DNA of 64,000 bases. Origin: Limisoma sp963601185 (lineage in GTDB: Bacteria; Bacteroidota; Bacteroidia; Bacteroidales; Muribaculaceae). Below are positions 1 through 8,481 of the stretch, in pieces. The stretch lies in contig CAVCEE010000008.1 of assembly GCA_963601185.1 (NCBI GenBank), positions 1-64,000 of the forward strand, in the 5' to 3' direction. The stretch's first letter is position 1; the number at the start of each line of letters is the position of its first letter. The notes under the pieces were generated by a model. It did not search any database. It worked only from the letters and a program-made list of their open reading frames with translations, and had not been told where the DNA came from. Both the position numbers and the translations under genes were made by a program.

Positions 1-1
1 C

Positions 2-61
2 GACGGCGGCAAAGAGCCAACAACAAAAGATCATAAGAATAATATTCATAGGATTGTTTAG
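2..61 (+). CDS. possible 3' end of a plus-strand gene (partial)
   Basis: An open frame runs in from the left edge and stops at TAG 59-61. It encodes a hydrophilic tail (DGGKEPTTKDHKNNIHRIV). A strong plus-strand terminator begins 5 nt after the stop, which is the main reason to believe a plus-strand gene ends here. A second plus frame stops earlier, at 34-36. The minus strand could instead start a peptide at 49 with a signal-like sequence, but no promoter is seen for it. Too short to assign a function. Confidence 0.3.
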   Translation, partial: DGGKEPTTKDHKNNIHRIV

Positions 62-65
62 TGTG

Positions 66-112
66 AAAAGTCATCGACACGGGGACTCCCAACCCCAGCC
101 GATGACTTTTTT
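66..112 (+). terminator. rho-independent terminator
   Basis: An 11-bp perfect stem (66-76 with 100-110) encloses a smaller GGGG/CCCC stem and is followed by a run of six T on the plus strand. It fits the end of a plus-strand gene lying off the left edge. On the minus strand the T-run is only four long. Confidence 0.75.
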
Positions 113-312
113 ATTTCCACATCCCTCCGAAAGTTGCGGATGGCTACATCCAACCTCCTTCATGTTCCATACTCCGTATGCGGAAAAGTACAGCAGTCAA
201 ACAACCTTTACGCCTTGATCCGTTTGTGTCCCGTACACGAACATTGCGCAACCGGCTCGCACAATGGATGGTCGGCATCGGGTGCAAGGTCGCGCAAGCA
301 TTTTTCTGCTGG
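113..312. other. intergenic stretch without a recognisable gene
   Basis: The stretch lies between the terminator at 66-112 and the yidC terminator. Short open frames exist on the plus strand (134-364, 178-453), but they run through the yidC terminator or into yidC, have no promoter box, and look like chance frames. I see nothing else here. Confidence 0.5.
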
Positions 313-354
313 GCAAAAACAAACCGGGGGAGTCGCGTGGTGCGGCTCCCCCGG
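313..354 (-). terminator. terminator of the pyrG-yidC transcript
   Basis: A nine-pair GC-rich outer stem (324-332 with 346-354) extends inward with minor imperfections. On the minus strand it is followed by TTTGTTTTTG. It lies 22 nt past the yidC stop codon. Confidence 0.75.
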
Positions 355-376
355 ATGTTATTGAGTGTTGGTCTCG

Positions 377-2470
377 TTATTTGCGTTTGCCTTTCTGCTG
401 CTCGCGGAGCATTGCTTCCTGGCGTTTCTGAGCCTCTTCGAGGCGTGCCATAAACTTGCTCTTCTTGCGAGGCTTCTTTGCATTCTCAGCCATCTTTGCG
501 CGCACCTTGTCTTCGTTGATGAAGTAGCGGATTGCGTAGGTTTGGATGATGGTGATGAGCAACGAAAGGAGGTAGTAATAACTCAAGCCTGCTGCATACT
601 CGTTGAAGAACACGAGGAACATTACTGGCATAAGGTACATCATCCATTTCATTCCCGGCATCTGGTTGTTCGACGGGTTGGACTGCATGTTGATGTAGGT
701 GTAGAGCACATTGACTACGGTCATCAAGAGGCAGAACAGACTCAAGTGGTGTCCGAAAATCCAGTTGATGATTGGAATATTCGCCTTCCACTCAAGAATC
801 ATATCCGGAGCTGACAGGTCTGGAGCCCAGAGGAACGCCTCGCCGCGGAGGTCGATGCACGACGGGAAGAACGAGAACATTGCCACAAGGATAGGCATCT
901 GGAGCAACAACGGCAAGCATCCGCTCATTGGGTTTGCACCTGCGCGGTTGTAGAGTTCCATAGTCTTCTGCTGACGTTTCATCGCATTCTCTGTGCCCGG
1001 ATATTTCTCATTGATTTCCTTGATGTCCGGCGCAAGCACACGCATCTTTGCCTGCGAAGAATAACTCTTGTAGGTGAGAGGGAACAGGATGAGTTTGATG
1101 AAGATTGTGAGCAACAGGATGATGATGCCATAATTGAGGTCCATACGTCCGAGGAAGTTGAACACTGGGATAATGATGCCGGTGTTTATCCAACGGAAGA
1201 GTTTCCATCCCAACGGAATCACGCGGGTGAGTTGCAGGTCTTCGTCGGGCGAAATCTGTTTGTCAAACGAGGCAAGCAATTTGTACTCGTTCGGACCGAG
1301 GAAGAAGTGGAACGATGCAGGCTTCGGGTTGTCGATGTTGTAGTCCAACGAACTTGTGAACGACACGTTCTTCATGAAGTTGTCGTGGTCAGCGGAGTTC
1401 TTGTCAATCACCTCGCTCTTCATTGGCGCAGCGCCGATGAAATACTTGTCGGCGATAAGTATGCCAGAGAAGAACTGGTATTTGAAGCCTACCCATTTCA
1501 GGTGGTTGTTGGTCTTTTCGTCGTCGTTGCCGGTCTCGCTGAGGTTGTCCACATCGCCGTCGTCGCCGGCATACTTATAGTACACGCCACTGTTGCGCTC
1601 CTCGAATGTCTGGCCTTTCTCGTGGCGCATCATCTTCTGAGTCCACTGGAAATCCATTGTCGACACGTTAGACGCAATCACTGCGCGCATATTCTGCTGC
1701 ACGAGTTCCATACGCACCAAGTAACTGTTGCGCGGCAAAGTGTAGCGGATTCCGAAGAACACGCCGTTGCCGAAGTCAAGTTTCATCAGCACCGTGGAAT
1801 CGTTCTCCTGCACCGGAGTGAAGTTGAATTCCTGGGTGTCGAAGCGGTGGGTGTCGGTGTTGATAGCAAAGCCATAGGAGTTGTTCGTGCCGTCAAAAAG
1901 CACGCAGTTGCCCTCCTTGCCGTTCTGGAACGCATTGTATTTCTTCAGCGTGGCTTTGGCAATCTGTCCGCCCTTCGACGAGAGGTCGACGGAGAGGAGT
2001 TCGTTTTCGAGTTTTACGGTGGTGTTAGTGCCGCCTACAAAACGCACAAAATCGGAATATTGCGCTACCTTGTCGGCTGCTTCGCGCACACTCTGCAATG
2101 CTGCAGCATAAACCAAACGGTTGTCGGCTGATGACTGATGGCGCAGGTCGGAAAGGCTAACTGTAACGCCGCCGTCCATAGCGACAGTGCCGCTGAGGCT
2201 GTCGGCAGCCACAACGAGGCTGACGTTGCCGCTATTGAGCACCGTCTTGTCGTCTTCCTTCTTGCCGTACTGGGCTACTGTATTCTTGATTCGGGCAAAT
2301 TCTTCATTGCCAAGGCTGTCGGCAGTCACTGCTTCAGCCTTCTTTTCGGCAGACTTGTCTGCCTGTTCGGTTGCCGGCTGTTGGCTGTCGTCGTTACCCG
2401 AATTGAGCATTGAGAATCCGAAGATTACCAAGCCCATCAGCAACAAGCCGAGAATCGTGTTTTTGTCCAT
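377..2470 (-). CDS. yidC: membrane protein insertase YidC
   Basis: Inserts and folds inner-membrane proteins, alone or with SecYEG. The 697-residue product has an N-terminal membrane anchor at about residues 5-20. A long periplasmic domain follows to about 400, as in the Gram-negative 60 kDa inner-membrane type. The conserved five-helix insertase core starts near residue 420 (GWKLFRWINTGIIIPVFNF). The tail is very basic (ends KRQEAMLREQQKGKRK), as expected for ribosome contact. The ATG lies 29 nt after the pyrG stop, so the two genes are probably co-transcribed. A terminator follows at 313-354. It is longer than the E. coli protein, mostly in the periplasmic part. Identification is firm. Confidence 0.95.
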   Translation of the reverse strand: MDKNTILGLLLMGLVIFGFSMLNSGNDDSQQPATEQADKSAEKKAEAVTADSLGNEEFARIKNTVAQYGKKEDDKTVLNSGNVSLVVAADSLSGTVAMDGGVTVSLSDLRHQSSADNRLVYAAALQSVREAADKVAQYSDFVRFVGGTNTTVKLENELLSVDLSSKGGQIAKATLKKYNAFQNGKEGNCVLFDGTNNSYGFAINTDTHRFDTQEFNFTPVQENDSTVLMKLDFGNGVFFGIRYTLPRNSYLVRMELVQQNMRAVIASNVSTMDFQWTQKMMRHEKGQTFEERNSGVYYKYAGDDGDVDNLSETGNDDEKTNNHLKWVGFKYQFFSGILIADKYFIGAAPMKSEVIDKNSADHDNFMKNVSFTSSLDYNIDNPKPASFHFFLGPNEYKLLASFDKQISPDEDLQLTRVIPLGWKLFRWINTGIIIPVFNFLGRMDLNYGIIILLLTIFIKLILFPLTYKSYSSQAKMRVLAPDIKEINEKYPGTENAMKRQQKTMELYNRAGANPMSGCLPLLLQMPILVAMFSFFPSCIDLRGEAFLWAPDLSAPDMILEWKANIPIINWIFGHHLSLFCLLMTVVNVLYTYINMQSNPSNNQMPGMKWMMYLMPVMFLVFFNEYAAGLSYYYLLSLLITIIQTYAIRYFINEDKVRAKMAENAKKPRKKSKFMARLEEAQKRQEAMLREQQKGKRK

Positions 2471-2499
2471 TCGTTATTTTCTGTTTGTTTAATTGTTTC

Positions 2500-4104
2500 T
2501 TACTTCTTGTTGTCGATAGCCGCTTTCACGAAACTGAGGAACAACGGGTTAGGCGACAACACCGTGCTGCTGTACTCGGGGTGATACTGCGTGCCGATAT
2601 ACCATTTCTTGTCGGGCAACTCTACCACTTCCACCAAGTGTGCATCTGGATTTTCGCCGACGCATTTCATGCCGGCTGCCTCAAACTGCGCACGATACTC
2701 TTCGTTGAACTCAAAGCGGTGGCGATGACGCTCGCTGATGTGGGTCGAACCGTAGGCTTCTGCCACCTTCGAGCCTTCCTTGAGCACGCAGTCGTATGCG
2801 CCCAGACGCATTGTGCCGCCCATATTGGAAATGCTCTTCTGTTCTTCCATAAGGTCGATGACGTTGTGGGGAGTCTGCGAATTCATCTCGGTGCTGTTGG
2901 CGTCCTTCAGACCGAGCACGTTGCGCGCGTATTCGATAACCATACACTGCATACCGAGGCAGATGCCGAACGTTGGTTTGTCGTTCTCTCGACACCATTT
3001 CAAGGCAGCGAACTTGCCTTCGATGCCACGTTGCCCGAAGCCTGGAGCGACTACCACGCCGTCCATGTCCTTGAGCAACTCTTCAGCGTTGCCATCGTTG
3101 ATTTTCTCGGAGTGGATGCTCACGAGTTTAAGTTTGTGGTTATTGTAGGTTGCAGCCTGGAACAATGCCTCGTTGATTGACTTGTAGGCATCCTGGAGTT
3201 CCACATACTTGCCCACAAGACCGATTGTAACCGTTTCTGTGGCGTTCTTCATCTTGTCGAGAAAGTTCACCCATTGGGTCATATCAGGCTCGCCCTCGTA
3301 AGGCGTATTGGTCTTCTTGAGGATAATCTCGTCGAGATGCTGTGCGTGCATGCCCATAGGCACCTCATAGATGCTCGGCATATCGATAGATTGGATTACG
3401 GCGTCGGGCGAAACGTTGCAGAACAAGGCCACCTTGCGGCGCATTGCCACCGGGATGTCCTTCTCCGTGCGGAGAATCAGCACGTCAGGCTGGATACCCA
3501 CCTCCTGTAGTTGCTTCACAGAGTGCTGCGTAGGCTTCGTCTTCAATTCCTTCGCCGCATTGAGGAACGGCACATAAGTCAAGTGGATGCAGATACAGTT
3601 CGAACCGAGTTCCCACTTCAACTGACGCATACTCTCGAGGAACGGCAACGACTCGATGTCGCCCACCGTGCCGCCGATTTCCGTGATTACGAAATCATAT
3701 TTGCCAGTATTGCCGAGGAGTTTCACGTCGCGCTTAATCTCATCGGTGATGTGAGGGATAATCTGCACTGTCTTGCCCAGATAGTCGCCGCGGCGCTCCT
3801 TGTCGATCACGCTCTGGTATACGCGACCAGTGGTGATATTGTTGGCACGCGTAGTGTTCACGTTGGTGAAACGTTCATAGTGACCGAGGTCGAGGTCGGC
3901 TTCGTGACCGTCGACAGTCACGTAGCATTCGCCGTGCTCGTAGGGGTTAAGCGTACCCGGGTCGATGTTGATATACGGGTCAAACTTCTGGATTGTCACT
4001 CTAAAGCCACGAGATAAAAGCAATCGGGCCAACGACGAAGAGATGATTCCTTTGCCAAGCGAAGAAACCACGCCTCCGGTTACGAAGATGTATTTCGTTT
4101 CCAC
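2500..4104 (-). CDS. pyrG: CTP synthase (GTG start)
   Basis: Converts UTP to CTP using ATP and glutamine, the last step of pyrimidine nucleotide synthesis. The N-terminal synthetase domain opens with YIFVTGGVVSSLGKG, the family hallmark. The C-terminal class I glutamine amidotransferase domain has its nucleophile in GICLGMQC and the His/Glu pair in QYHPEYS. I place the start at the GTG at 4102-4104, giving 534 aa. An upstream TTG at 4125 would add seven unconserved residues and overlaps the -7 promoter box at 4123-4130, so it cannot be used by that promoter. The leader would be about 14 nt. The gene has its own promoter after the ribosomal operon and is followed by yidC. Confidence 0.93.
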   Translation of the reverse strand: METKYIFVTGGVVSSLGKGIISSSLARLLLSRGFRVTIQKFDPYINIDPGTLNPYEHGECYVTVDGHEADLDLGHYERFTNVNTTRANNITTGRVYQSVIDKERRGDYLGKTVQIIPHITDEIKRDVKLLGNTGKYDFVITEIGGTVGDIESLPFLESMRQLKWELGSNCICIHLTYVPFLNAAKELKTKPTQHSVKQLQEVGIQPDVLILRTEKDIPVAMRRKVALFCNVSPDAVIQSIDMPSIYEVPMGMHAQHLDEIILKKTNTPYEGEPDMTQWVNFLDKMKNATETVTIGLVGKYVELQDAYKSINEALFQAATYNNHKLKLVSIHSEKINDGNAEELLKDMDGVVVAPGFGQRGIEGKFAALKWCRENDKPTFGICLGMQCMVIEYARNVLGLKDANSTEMNSQTPHNVIDLMEEQKSISNMGGTMRLGAYDCVLKEGSKVAEAYGSTHISERHRHRFEFNEEYRAQFEAAGMKCVGENPDAHLVEVVELPDKKWYIGTQYHPEYSSTVLSPNPLFLSFVKAAIDNKK

Positions 4105-4122
4105 TCTGAATATTATTTTTTG

Positions 4123-4130
4123 CAAAGATA
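4123..4130 (-). promoter_or_regulatory. -7 promoter box for pyrG-yidC
   Basis: Minus-strand TATCTTTG followed by C matches the Bacteroidota -7 consensus TAnnTTTG. It lies 18 nt upstream of the GTG start. A clear -33 TTTG at the usual spacing is not seen; the nearest, at 4145-4148, is too close. Confidence 0.6.
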
Positions 4131-4194
4131 GTGCAAATCGAGAGCAAAGAAAAGAGCATACTCAATTTTCTTTGCCGAGACACAATAAACACAA

Positions 4195-4223
4195 GAAAGG
4201 ATAGCGGTTGTCGCTATCCTTTC
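4195..4223 (-). terminator. terminator of the ribosomal protein operon
   Basis: A perfect 12-bp stem (4195-4206 with 4212-4223) has a 5-nt loop and is followed on the minus strand by TTGTGTTTATT. It lies 27 nt past the rplQ stop. It separates the ribosomal locus from pyrG. Confidence 0.8.
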
Positions 4224-4249
4224 CTATAATAGTATTTAGAATACTCTCG

Positions 4250-4741
4250 TTATTCTGCTGCCTTCTCTTCAGCCGGTGCTTCAGTTGCAGGAGCTTCAAC
4301 AGCAGGAGCTGCTTCAGCCGATGCCTTGCGAGAGCGGCGAGTACGGGTAGTTTTCTTCTTGGCTGCTGTCTTGAGCATGTTTTCGTTGTAGTCAACGAGC
4401 TCGATAAAGCAAGTCTTAGCGTTGTCACCAAGGCGGTTGCCAGTCTTGATGATACGAGTGTAGCCACCTGGACGGTCAGCAATTTTCTGAGCGATTTCCT
4501 GGAACAGTTCAGTCACTGCATTCTTGTTCTGCAGATAGCTGAACACAACACGACGTGAGTTTGTAGTGTCGTCCTTGGCGCGGTTGATGATTGGCTCTGC
4601 ATAGACACGCAATGCTTTAGCCTTTGCCAATGTAGTGAAAATGCGCTTGTGCATGATGAGTGAAATCGTCATGTTTGCCAATGTGGCATCCAAGTGCGCT
4701 TTCTTACGGCTTAAGTGATTGATTTTCTTATTATGTCTCAT
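4250..4741 (-). CDS. rplQ: 50S ribosomal protein L17
   Basis: Large-subunit protein near the exit-tunnel side of the ribosome. The 163 residues contain a standard L17 domain (about 1-116, starting MRHNKKINHLSRKKAHLDA). A low-complexity tail rich in Ala, Glu, Lys and Arg follows (AAPAVEAPATEAPAEEKAAE at the end); extended tails of this kind are common in Bacteroidota L17. It is the last gene of the alpha-type cluster, 5 nt after rpoA, and is followed by the operon terminator. Identification is firm. The tail is probably disordered and is of unknown use. Confidence 0.95.
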   Translation of the reverse strand: MRHNKKINHLSRKKAHLDATLANMTISLIMHKRIFTTLAKAKALRVYAEPIINRAKDDTTNSRRVVFSYLQNKNAVTELFQEIAQKIADRPGGYTRIIKTGNRLGDNAKTCFIELVDYNENMLKTAAKKKTTRTRRSRKASAEAAPAVEAPATEAPAEEKAAE

Positions 4742-4746
4742 TGTAG

Positions 4747-5742
4747 TTATTCTTTATCTAATTTGTACTTTGAAATATCCATTCCAAACGAAAGGTTCAG
4801 GCTGGCCAACAGTTCGTCGAGCTCGGTGAGCGACTTCTTACCGAAGTTGCGGAACTTCAGCAAGTCTGTCTTGTTGAACTGTACGAGTTCGCCAAGTGTT
4901 TCAACCTCTGCGCTCTTCAAGCAGTTGAGGGCACGCACCGAGAGGTCCATATCTGTAAGTTTGGACTTGAGGAGTTGGCGCATGTGGAGCACTTCCTCGT
5001 CAAATTCCTCGTTGCTTTCAGACTCTGTTGTCTCGAGGGCGATCTTCTCGTCGGAGAAGAGCATAAAGTGATGAATCAAGATTTTTGCAGCCTCTTTCAA
5101 TGCTTCTTTCGGATGGATAGATCCGTCAGTAGAAATCTCAAGAACCAATTTTTCGTAGTCGGTCTTTTGCTCTACACGATAGTTCTCTACTGCATACTTC
5201 ACATTGACAATCGGAGTATAGATTGAGTCGATGGCGATGACATCGATGGCGTCAGTTGGCTGACGGTTTTCATCGGCTGGCACATAGCCGCGGCCCTTGT
5301 TGATTGTAAAGTCCATCGTGAACGAAGCCACAGTTGGATCTAAATGGCAAATCACCAGGTCTGGATTCAACACTTCGAATCCGCTGAGTTCGTTGCCCAA
5401 ATCACCGGCTGTCAAGACTTCTTTGCCCGATACGTTGATTTTGCCCGCAGTTGGCTCCTCGCTCTCAACAAGATGTTTGAAACGCACCTTCTTGAGGTTG
5501 AGGATAATGTTTGTCACATCCTCGATTACCCCTGGGATTGTTGCAAACTCGTGTTTCACTCCGTCTATACGGATAGACGAGATAGCATAACCCTCGAGCG
5601 AAGAAAGAAGAATTCTTCGCAAGGCGTTGCCGACGGTTACACCGTAACCCGGCTCCAACGGACGGAACTCAAACTTTCCGTAGCGGTTGTCCGCCTCGAG
5701 CATTAATACTTTATCAGGTTTCTGAAATGCTAAAATAGCCAT
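4747..5742 (-). CDS. rpoA: RNA polymerase alpha subunit
   Basis: Dimerises to nucleate assembly of core RNA polymerase and contacts regulators and UP elements through its C-terminal domain. The 331 residues show the N-terminal assembly domain, with GNALRRILLSSLEGYA near residue 40. After an acidic linker (ESESNEEFDEEV) comes the helix-hairpin-helix C-terminal domain (SVRALNCLKSAEVETLGELV). Length and layout are normal. It sits between rpsD and rplQ as in most bacteria, so transcription and translation machinery are made together. Confidence 0.97.
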   Translation of the reverse strand: MAILAFQKPDKVLMLEADNRYGKFEFRPLEPGYGVTVGNALRRILLSSLEGYAISSIRIDGVKHEFATIPGVIEDVTNIILNLKKVRFKHLVESEEPTAGKINVSGKEVLTAGDLGNELSGFEVLNPDLVICHLDPTVASFTMDFTINKGRGYVPADENRQPTDAIDVIAIDSIYTPIVNVKYAVENYRVEQKTDYEKLVLEISTDGSIHPKEALKEAAKILIHHFMLFSDEKIALETTESESNEEFDEEVLHMRQLLKSKLTDMDLSVRALNCLKSAEVETLGELVQFNKTDLLKFRNFGKKSLTELDELLASLNLSFGMDISKYKLDKE

Positions 5743-5757
5743 GGATATTACAATTTA

Positions 5758-6363
5758 TTATTTAGAATACAACTCGACGATTGCCTGTTCCTTGATGTTC
5801 TCTGGGATATCTTCACGCGCTGGCAAGTGAAGCAATTTGCCTCCCTTGGTGCTTTCGTCCCACTCCAACCAAGGATATTTGCTGTGGTTGAAGCCAGCCA
5901 AAGCGTCTGCGATGTTCTCCAAAGACTTCGATTTCTCGCGAACTGCAACAACATCGCCCGGCTTAACGCTGTAAGACGGAATGTTGAGCACACCACCGTT
6001 GACAGTGATGTGACGGTGAGAAACCAACTGACGTGCGGCTGCACGTGTAGGAGCGATTCCCAAACGATAAACTACATTGTCGAGACGAGCCTCGAGCAAT
6101 TGCAACAATACCTCACCGGTGATACCTTTGGTGTGCTCTGCCTTCTCAAAGAGATTGCGGAACTGTTTCTCCAAAACGCCGTAAGTGTATTTGGCTTTCT
6201 GCTTTTCGAGCAACTGCTTGCCATACTCGGAAGTTTTTCTTCTCTTGTTGGCACCATGCTGACCTGGAGCGTAGTTCTTCTTCGAAAGAACTTTGTCCTC
6301 GCCGAAAATAGGTTCGCCGAATTTTCTTGCTATTTTACTTTTTGGTCCAGTATATCTAGCCAT
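5758..6363 (-). CDS. rpsD: 30S ribosomal protein S4
   Basis: Primary 16S rRNA binder that starts 30S assembly and helps decoding accuracy. The 201 residues begin MARYTGPKSKIARKFGE and carry the S4 RNA-binding fold around residues 92-155 (LDNVVYRLGIAPTRAAARQL). No N-terminal zinc cysteines are present, the zinc-free type. It lies between rpsK and rpoA. The 126-nt gap upstream is unusually long for this operon and may be an autoregulatory leader (see findings). Confidence 0.96.
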   Translation of the reverse strand: MARYTGPKSKIARKFGEPIFGEDKVLSKKNYAPGQHGANKRRKTSEYGKQLLEKQKAKYTYGVLEKQFRNLFEKAEHTKGITGEVLLQLLEARLDNVVYRLGIAPTRAAARQLVSHRHITVNGGVLNIPSYSVKPGDVVAVREKSKSLENIADALAGFNHSKYPWLEWDESTKGGKLLHLPAREDIPENIKEQAIVELYSK

Positions 6364-6489
6364 TTTTTAGTCTTTTTAAAATTAAAGTTTTTATCGAATC
6401 CGCCTAGTGCAGCCGCGATTGCAGAGAGGTGGTTGATAGTGCAATCTATTTCACATCGGCCGAATCCTTAGTAATATTTATATCAGAGA
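6364..6489 (-). other. long rpsK-rpsD intercistronic leader
   Basis: A gap of 126 nt where most neighbouring gaps are 2-20 nt. No open frame with support and no TAnnTTTG promoter box was found on the minus strand. S4 represses its own synthesis in other bacteria by binding an mRNA leader, so this could be a protein-binding leader. That is inference from position only. Confidence 0.3.
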
Positions 6490-6879
6490 TTATACTCTTC
6501 TTCTCTTAGGAGGACGGCATCCATTGTGTGGAAGCGGTGTAACGTCGATAATCTCTGTTACTTCGATACCTGCTCCGTGCACTGTACGGATAGCTGACTC
6601 ACGTCCGTTACCCGGGCCCTTCACGTAGGCTTTCACCTTACGCAAACCAAGATCGTAAGCAACCTTCGCGCAATCCTGCGCTGCCATTTGGGCTGCATAC
6701 GGTGTGTTCTTTTTCGATCCTCTGAAACCCATCTTACCGGCGCTCGACCAGCTGATGACTTGTCCCTCACTGTTTGCTAAGCACACAATGATGTTGTTGA
6801 AAGATGAGTGTACATGCAACTGACCGACACCGTCGATCTTGACATTTCTCTTCTTTGCTGCGACTGTTTTTTTTGCCAT
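6490..6879 (-). CDS. rpsK: 30S ribosomal protein S11
   Basis: Platform protein of the small subunit that forms part of the mRNA exit and Shine-Dalgarno region. The 129 residues contain the conserved core GQLHVHSSFNNIIVCLAN and end in HNGCRPPKRRRV, the invariant C-terminus. It starts 9 nt after rpsM. Bacteroidota make little use of Shine-Dalgarno pairing, and no strong SD is visible here. Identification is firm. Confidence 0.96.
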   Translation of the reverse strand: MAKKTVAAKKRNVKIDGVGQLHVHSSFNNIIVCLANSEGQVISWSSAGKMGFRGSKKNTPYAAQMAAQDCAKVAYDLGLRKVKAYVKGPGNGRESAIRTVHGAGIEVTEIIDVTPLPHNGCRPPKRRRV

Positions 6880-6888
6880 ACTTTAATT

Positions 6889-7269
6889 TTATTTAGTAGC
6901 TTTTTTCTTGTTAGCAACTGTCTTCTTGCGACCCTTACGAGTGCGCGCGTTGTTCTTCGTGCTCTGTCCACGCACTGGAAGACCATTACGGTGACGGATG
7001 CCACGATAGCAACCGATATCCATCAATCGCTTGATGTTCAATTGAATCTCGCTGCGGAGATCACCTTCTACTTTGTAGTCTGCTCCGATTACCTCGCGCA
7101 CGGCTGCTGCCTGTGCGTCGGTCCAATCTTGCACCTTGATGTCTTTGTCAACGCCTGCCTTTGCCAAGATTTTGGTGGCTGAGCTACGGCCGATGCCAAA
7201 GATATATGTAAGGGCAATTTCTCCTCTCTTATTTTGGGGCAAGTCTACACCTACTATACGTACTGCCAT
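6889..7269 (-). CDS. rpsM: 30S ribosomal protein S13
   Basis: Head protein of the 30S subunit that contacts the P-site tRNA and forms bridges to the 50S. The 126 residues begin MAVRIVGVDLPQNKRGEIA and include YRGIRHRNGLPVRGQ plus a lysine-rich C-terminal tail that reaches the decoding centre. It follows rpmJ after 34 nt and precedes rpsK, the usual alpha-cluster order. Confidence 0.96.
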   Translation of the reverse strand: MAVRIVGVDLPQNKRGEIALTYIFGIGRSSATKILAKAGVDKDIKVQDWTDAQAAAVREVIGADYKVEGDLRSEIQLNIKRLMDIGCYRGIRHRNGLPVRGQSTKNNARTRKGRKKTVANKKKATK

Positions 7270-7303
7270 ATACTATTATAATTTTTTTGCAAAAATAATA
7301 AAA

Positions 7304-7420
7304 TTATCCTTGACGTTGTTTTAATTTCGGATTTTTCTTGTTGATTACATACACGCGTCCTTTTCTTCTGACGATTTTGCTGTCGGCCGTGCGTTTCTTT
7401 ACTGAAGCTCTTACTTTCAT
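7304..7420 (-). CDS. rpmJ: 50S ribosomal protein L36, zinc-free type
   Basis: A 38-residue basic protein: begins MKVRASVKKRTADSKIVRRK and ends NPKLKQRQG. It is the last small 50S protein to bind and sits near the factor-binding side. The sequence has no cysteine, so it lacks the zinc-ribbon of the C+ form; the zinc-free type is usual in Bacteroidota. It lies 14 nt after infA and 34 nt before rpsM, the normal position. Size, start and context make it secure despite its shortness. Confidence 0.94.
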   Translation of the reverse strand: MKVRASVKKRTADSKIVRRKGRVYVINKKNPKLKQRQG

Positions 7421-7434
7421 TTTTATTTCTTTTT

Positions 7435-7653
7435 TTATTTGTATCTAAAAGCAATTCTGCCCTTCGAGAGGTCGTAAGGCGACATTTCGACTCTTACCTT
7501 GTCTCCCGGAAGGATCTTGATGTAATGCATACGCATTTTTCCGGAGATGTGGGCTGTAATCTGATGGCCGTTTTCAAGTTCCACCTTAAACATTGCGTTC
7601 GACAAAGCCTCTACAATCACTCCGTCTTGTTCTATTGCTGCTTGTTTTGACAT
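7435..7653 (-). CDS. infA: translation initiation factor IF-1
   Basis: Binds the A site of the 30S subunit during initiation. The 72-residue OB-fold protein begins MSKQAAIEQDGVIVEALSNA and contains KMRMHYIKILPGDKVRVEMS and the C-terminal KGRIAFRYK. A longer open frame extends upstream into map, but the ATG at 7651-7653 gives exactly the family length, so I choose it. It starts 37 nt after the map stop, between map and rpmJ, as is common. Confidence 0.96.
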   Translation of the reverse strand: MSKQAAIEQDGVIVEALSNAMFKVELENGHQITAHISGKMRMHYIKILPGDKVRVEMSPYDLSKGRIAFRYK

Positions 7654-7690
7654 AAATTCTTTTTTATTGCGATTTACCGTTGTTTCTGTC

Positions 7691-8464
7691 CTATTGTCGG
7701 GTTTCCCCCACAATAAACTCGAATGAAGAAAGGATCTCAGCCTTGCCGCCGCGGATGGCTACCGTGTGCTCGAAATGAGCCGACGGCTTGCGGTCTTTGG
7801 TGCGGCATGTCCAGCCGTCACGCTCAATGACAATGTTGCGGCTGCCCATATTGATCATCGGTTCGATGGCGATGCACATACCTTCCTTTATCAGAGGCCC
7901 TACTCCAGGGCGTCCGTAGTTGGGCACGGCAGGCTCCTCGTGGAGTTTCTTTCCTATGCCATGGCCTGTCATCTCGCGCACCACAGTGAAACCTCGCTTT
8001 TCGCAGTAGGTCTGCACTGCGTTCCCGATATGTCCGATGCGGTTGCCAGCCACTGCCTGGGCTATTCCCTCATAGAGGGCAGCCTTGGTGGTGTCAAGCA
8101 ATTCCCGAACGCGGGGTTCAACCTCGCCCACCGCAAACGTGTAGGCCGAGTCGCCGTTGTAGCCATCAACGATGGCGCCACAGTCAATCGACACGATGTC
8201 GCCCTCGCGGAGGGTTGCATTGGACGGGATGCCGTGCACAATGGTTTCGTTGACCGAAACGCAGAGTGTGTTGGGATAACCGGCATAGCCAAGGAATCCG
8301 GGGATTCCGCCATTGTCTCTAATGAACTCTTCTGCTATCTTGTCAAGTTTCAGCGTTGTAATCCCCGGTGCAATCCACTTCGACAATTCGCCGAGCGTCT
8401 TCCCCACCAGGAGATTACTTACACGCATCAACTCTATTTCTTCATCTGTTTTCAGATAAATCAT
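7691..8464 (-). CDS. map: methionine aminopeptidase, type I
   Basis: Removes the N-terminal methionine from new proteins. The 257-residue pita-bread fold shows the metal ligands in DCGAIVDGYNGDSAYTF (two Asp), GHGIGKKLHEEP (His) and the two C-terminal Glu (AIEPM and FEHTVA). No N-terminal zinc-finger extension is present, so this is type Ia. It sits between secY and infA, the standard site in the spc cluster, which couples protein export, maturation and initiation genes. Confidence 0.95.
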   Translation of the reverse strand: MIYLKTDEEIELMRVSNLLVGKTLGELSKWIAPGITTLKLDKIAEEFIRDNGGIPGFLGYAGYPNTLCVSVNETIVHGIPSNATLREGDIVSIDCGAIVDGYNGDSAYTFAVGEVEPRVRELLDTTKAALYEGIAQAVAGNRIGHIGNAVQTYCEKRGFTVVREMTGHGIGKKLHEEPAVPNYGRPGVGPLIKEGMCIAIEPMINMGSRNIVIERDGWTCRTKDRKPSAHFEHTVAIRGGKAEILSSFEFIVGETRQ

Positions 8465-8481
8465 CTTTGGTACCTGTCAAA

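Noticed and set aside
1..49. Minus-strand start of a signal-peptide-like frame (MNIILMIFCCWLFAAV) at the left edge
   Set aside because: No promoter box upstream, and the adjacent terminator has its T-run on the plus strand, favouring a plus-strand gene end instead. It cannot be excluded from 49 bases.
134..453. Two overlapping plus-strand reading frames (134-364 and 178-453)
   Set aside because: They run through the yidC terminator or into the yidC coding end and have no promoter or family resemblance.
1232..2131. A 299-codon plus-strand frame opposite yidC
   Set aside because: Antisense shadow of yidC: low-complexity Val/His-rich translation with no domain.
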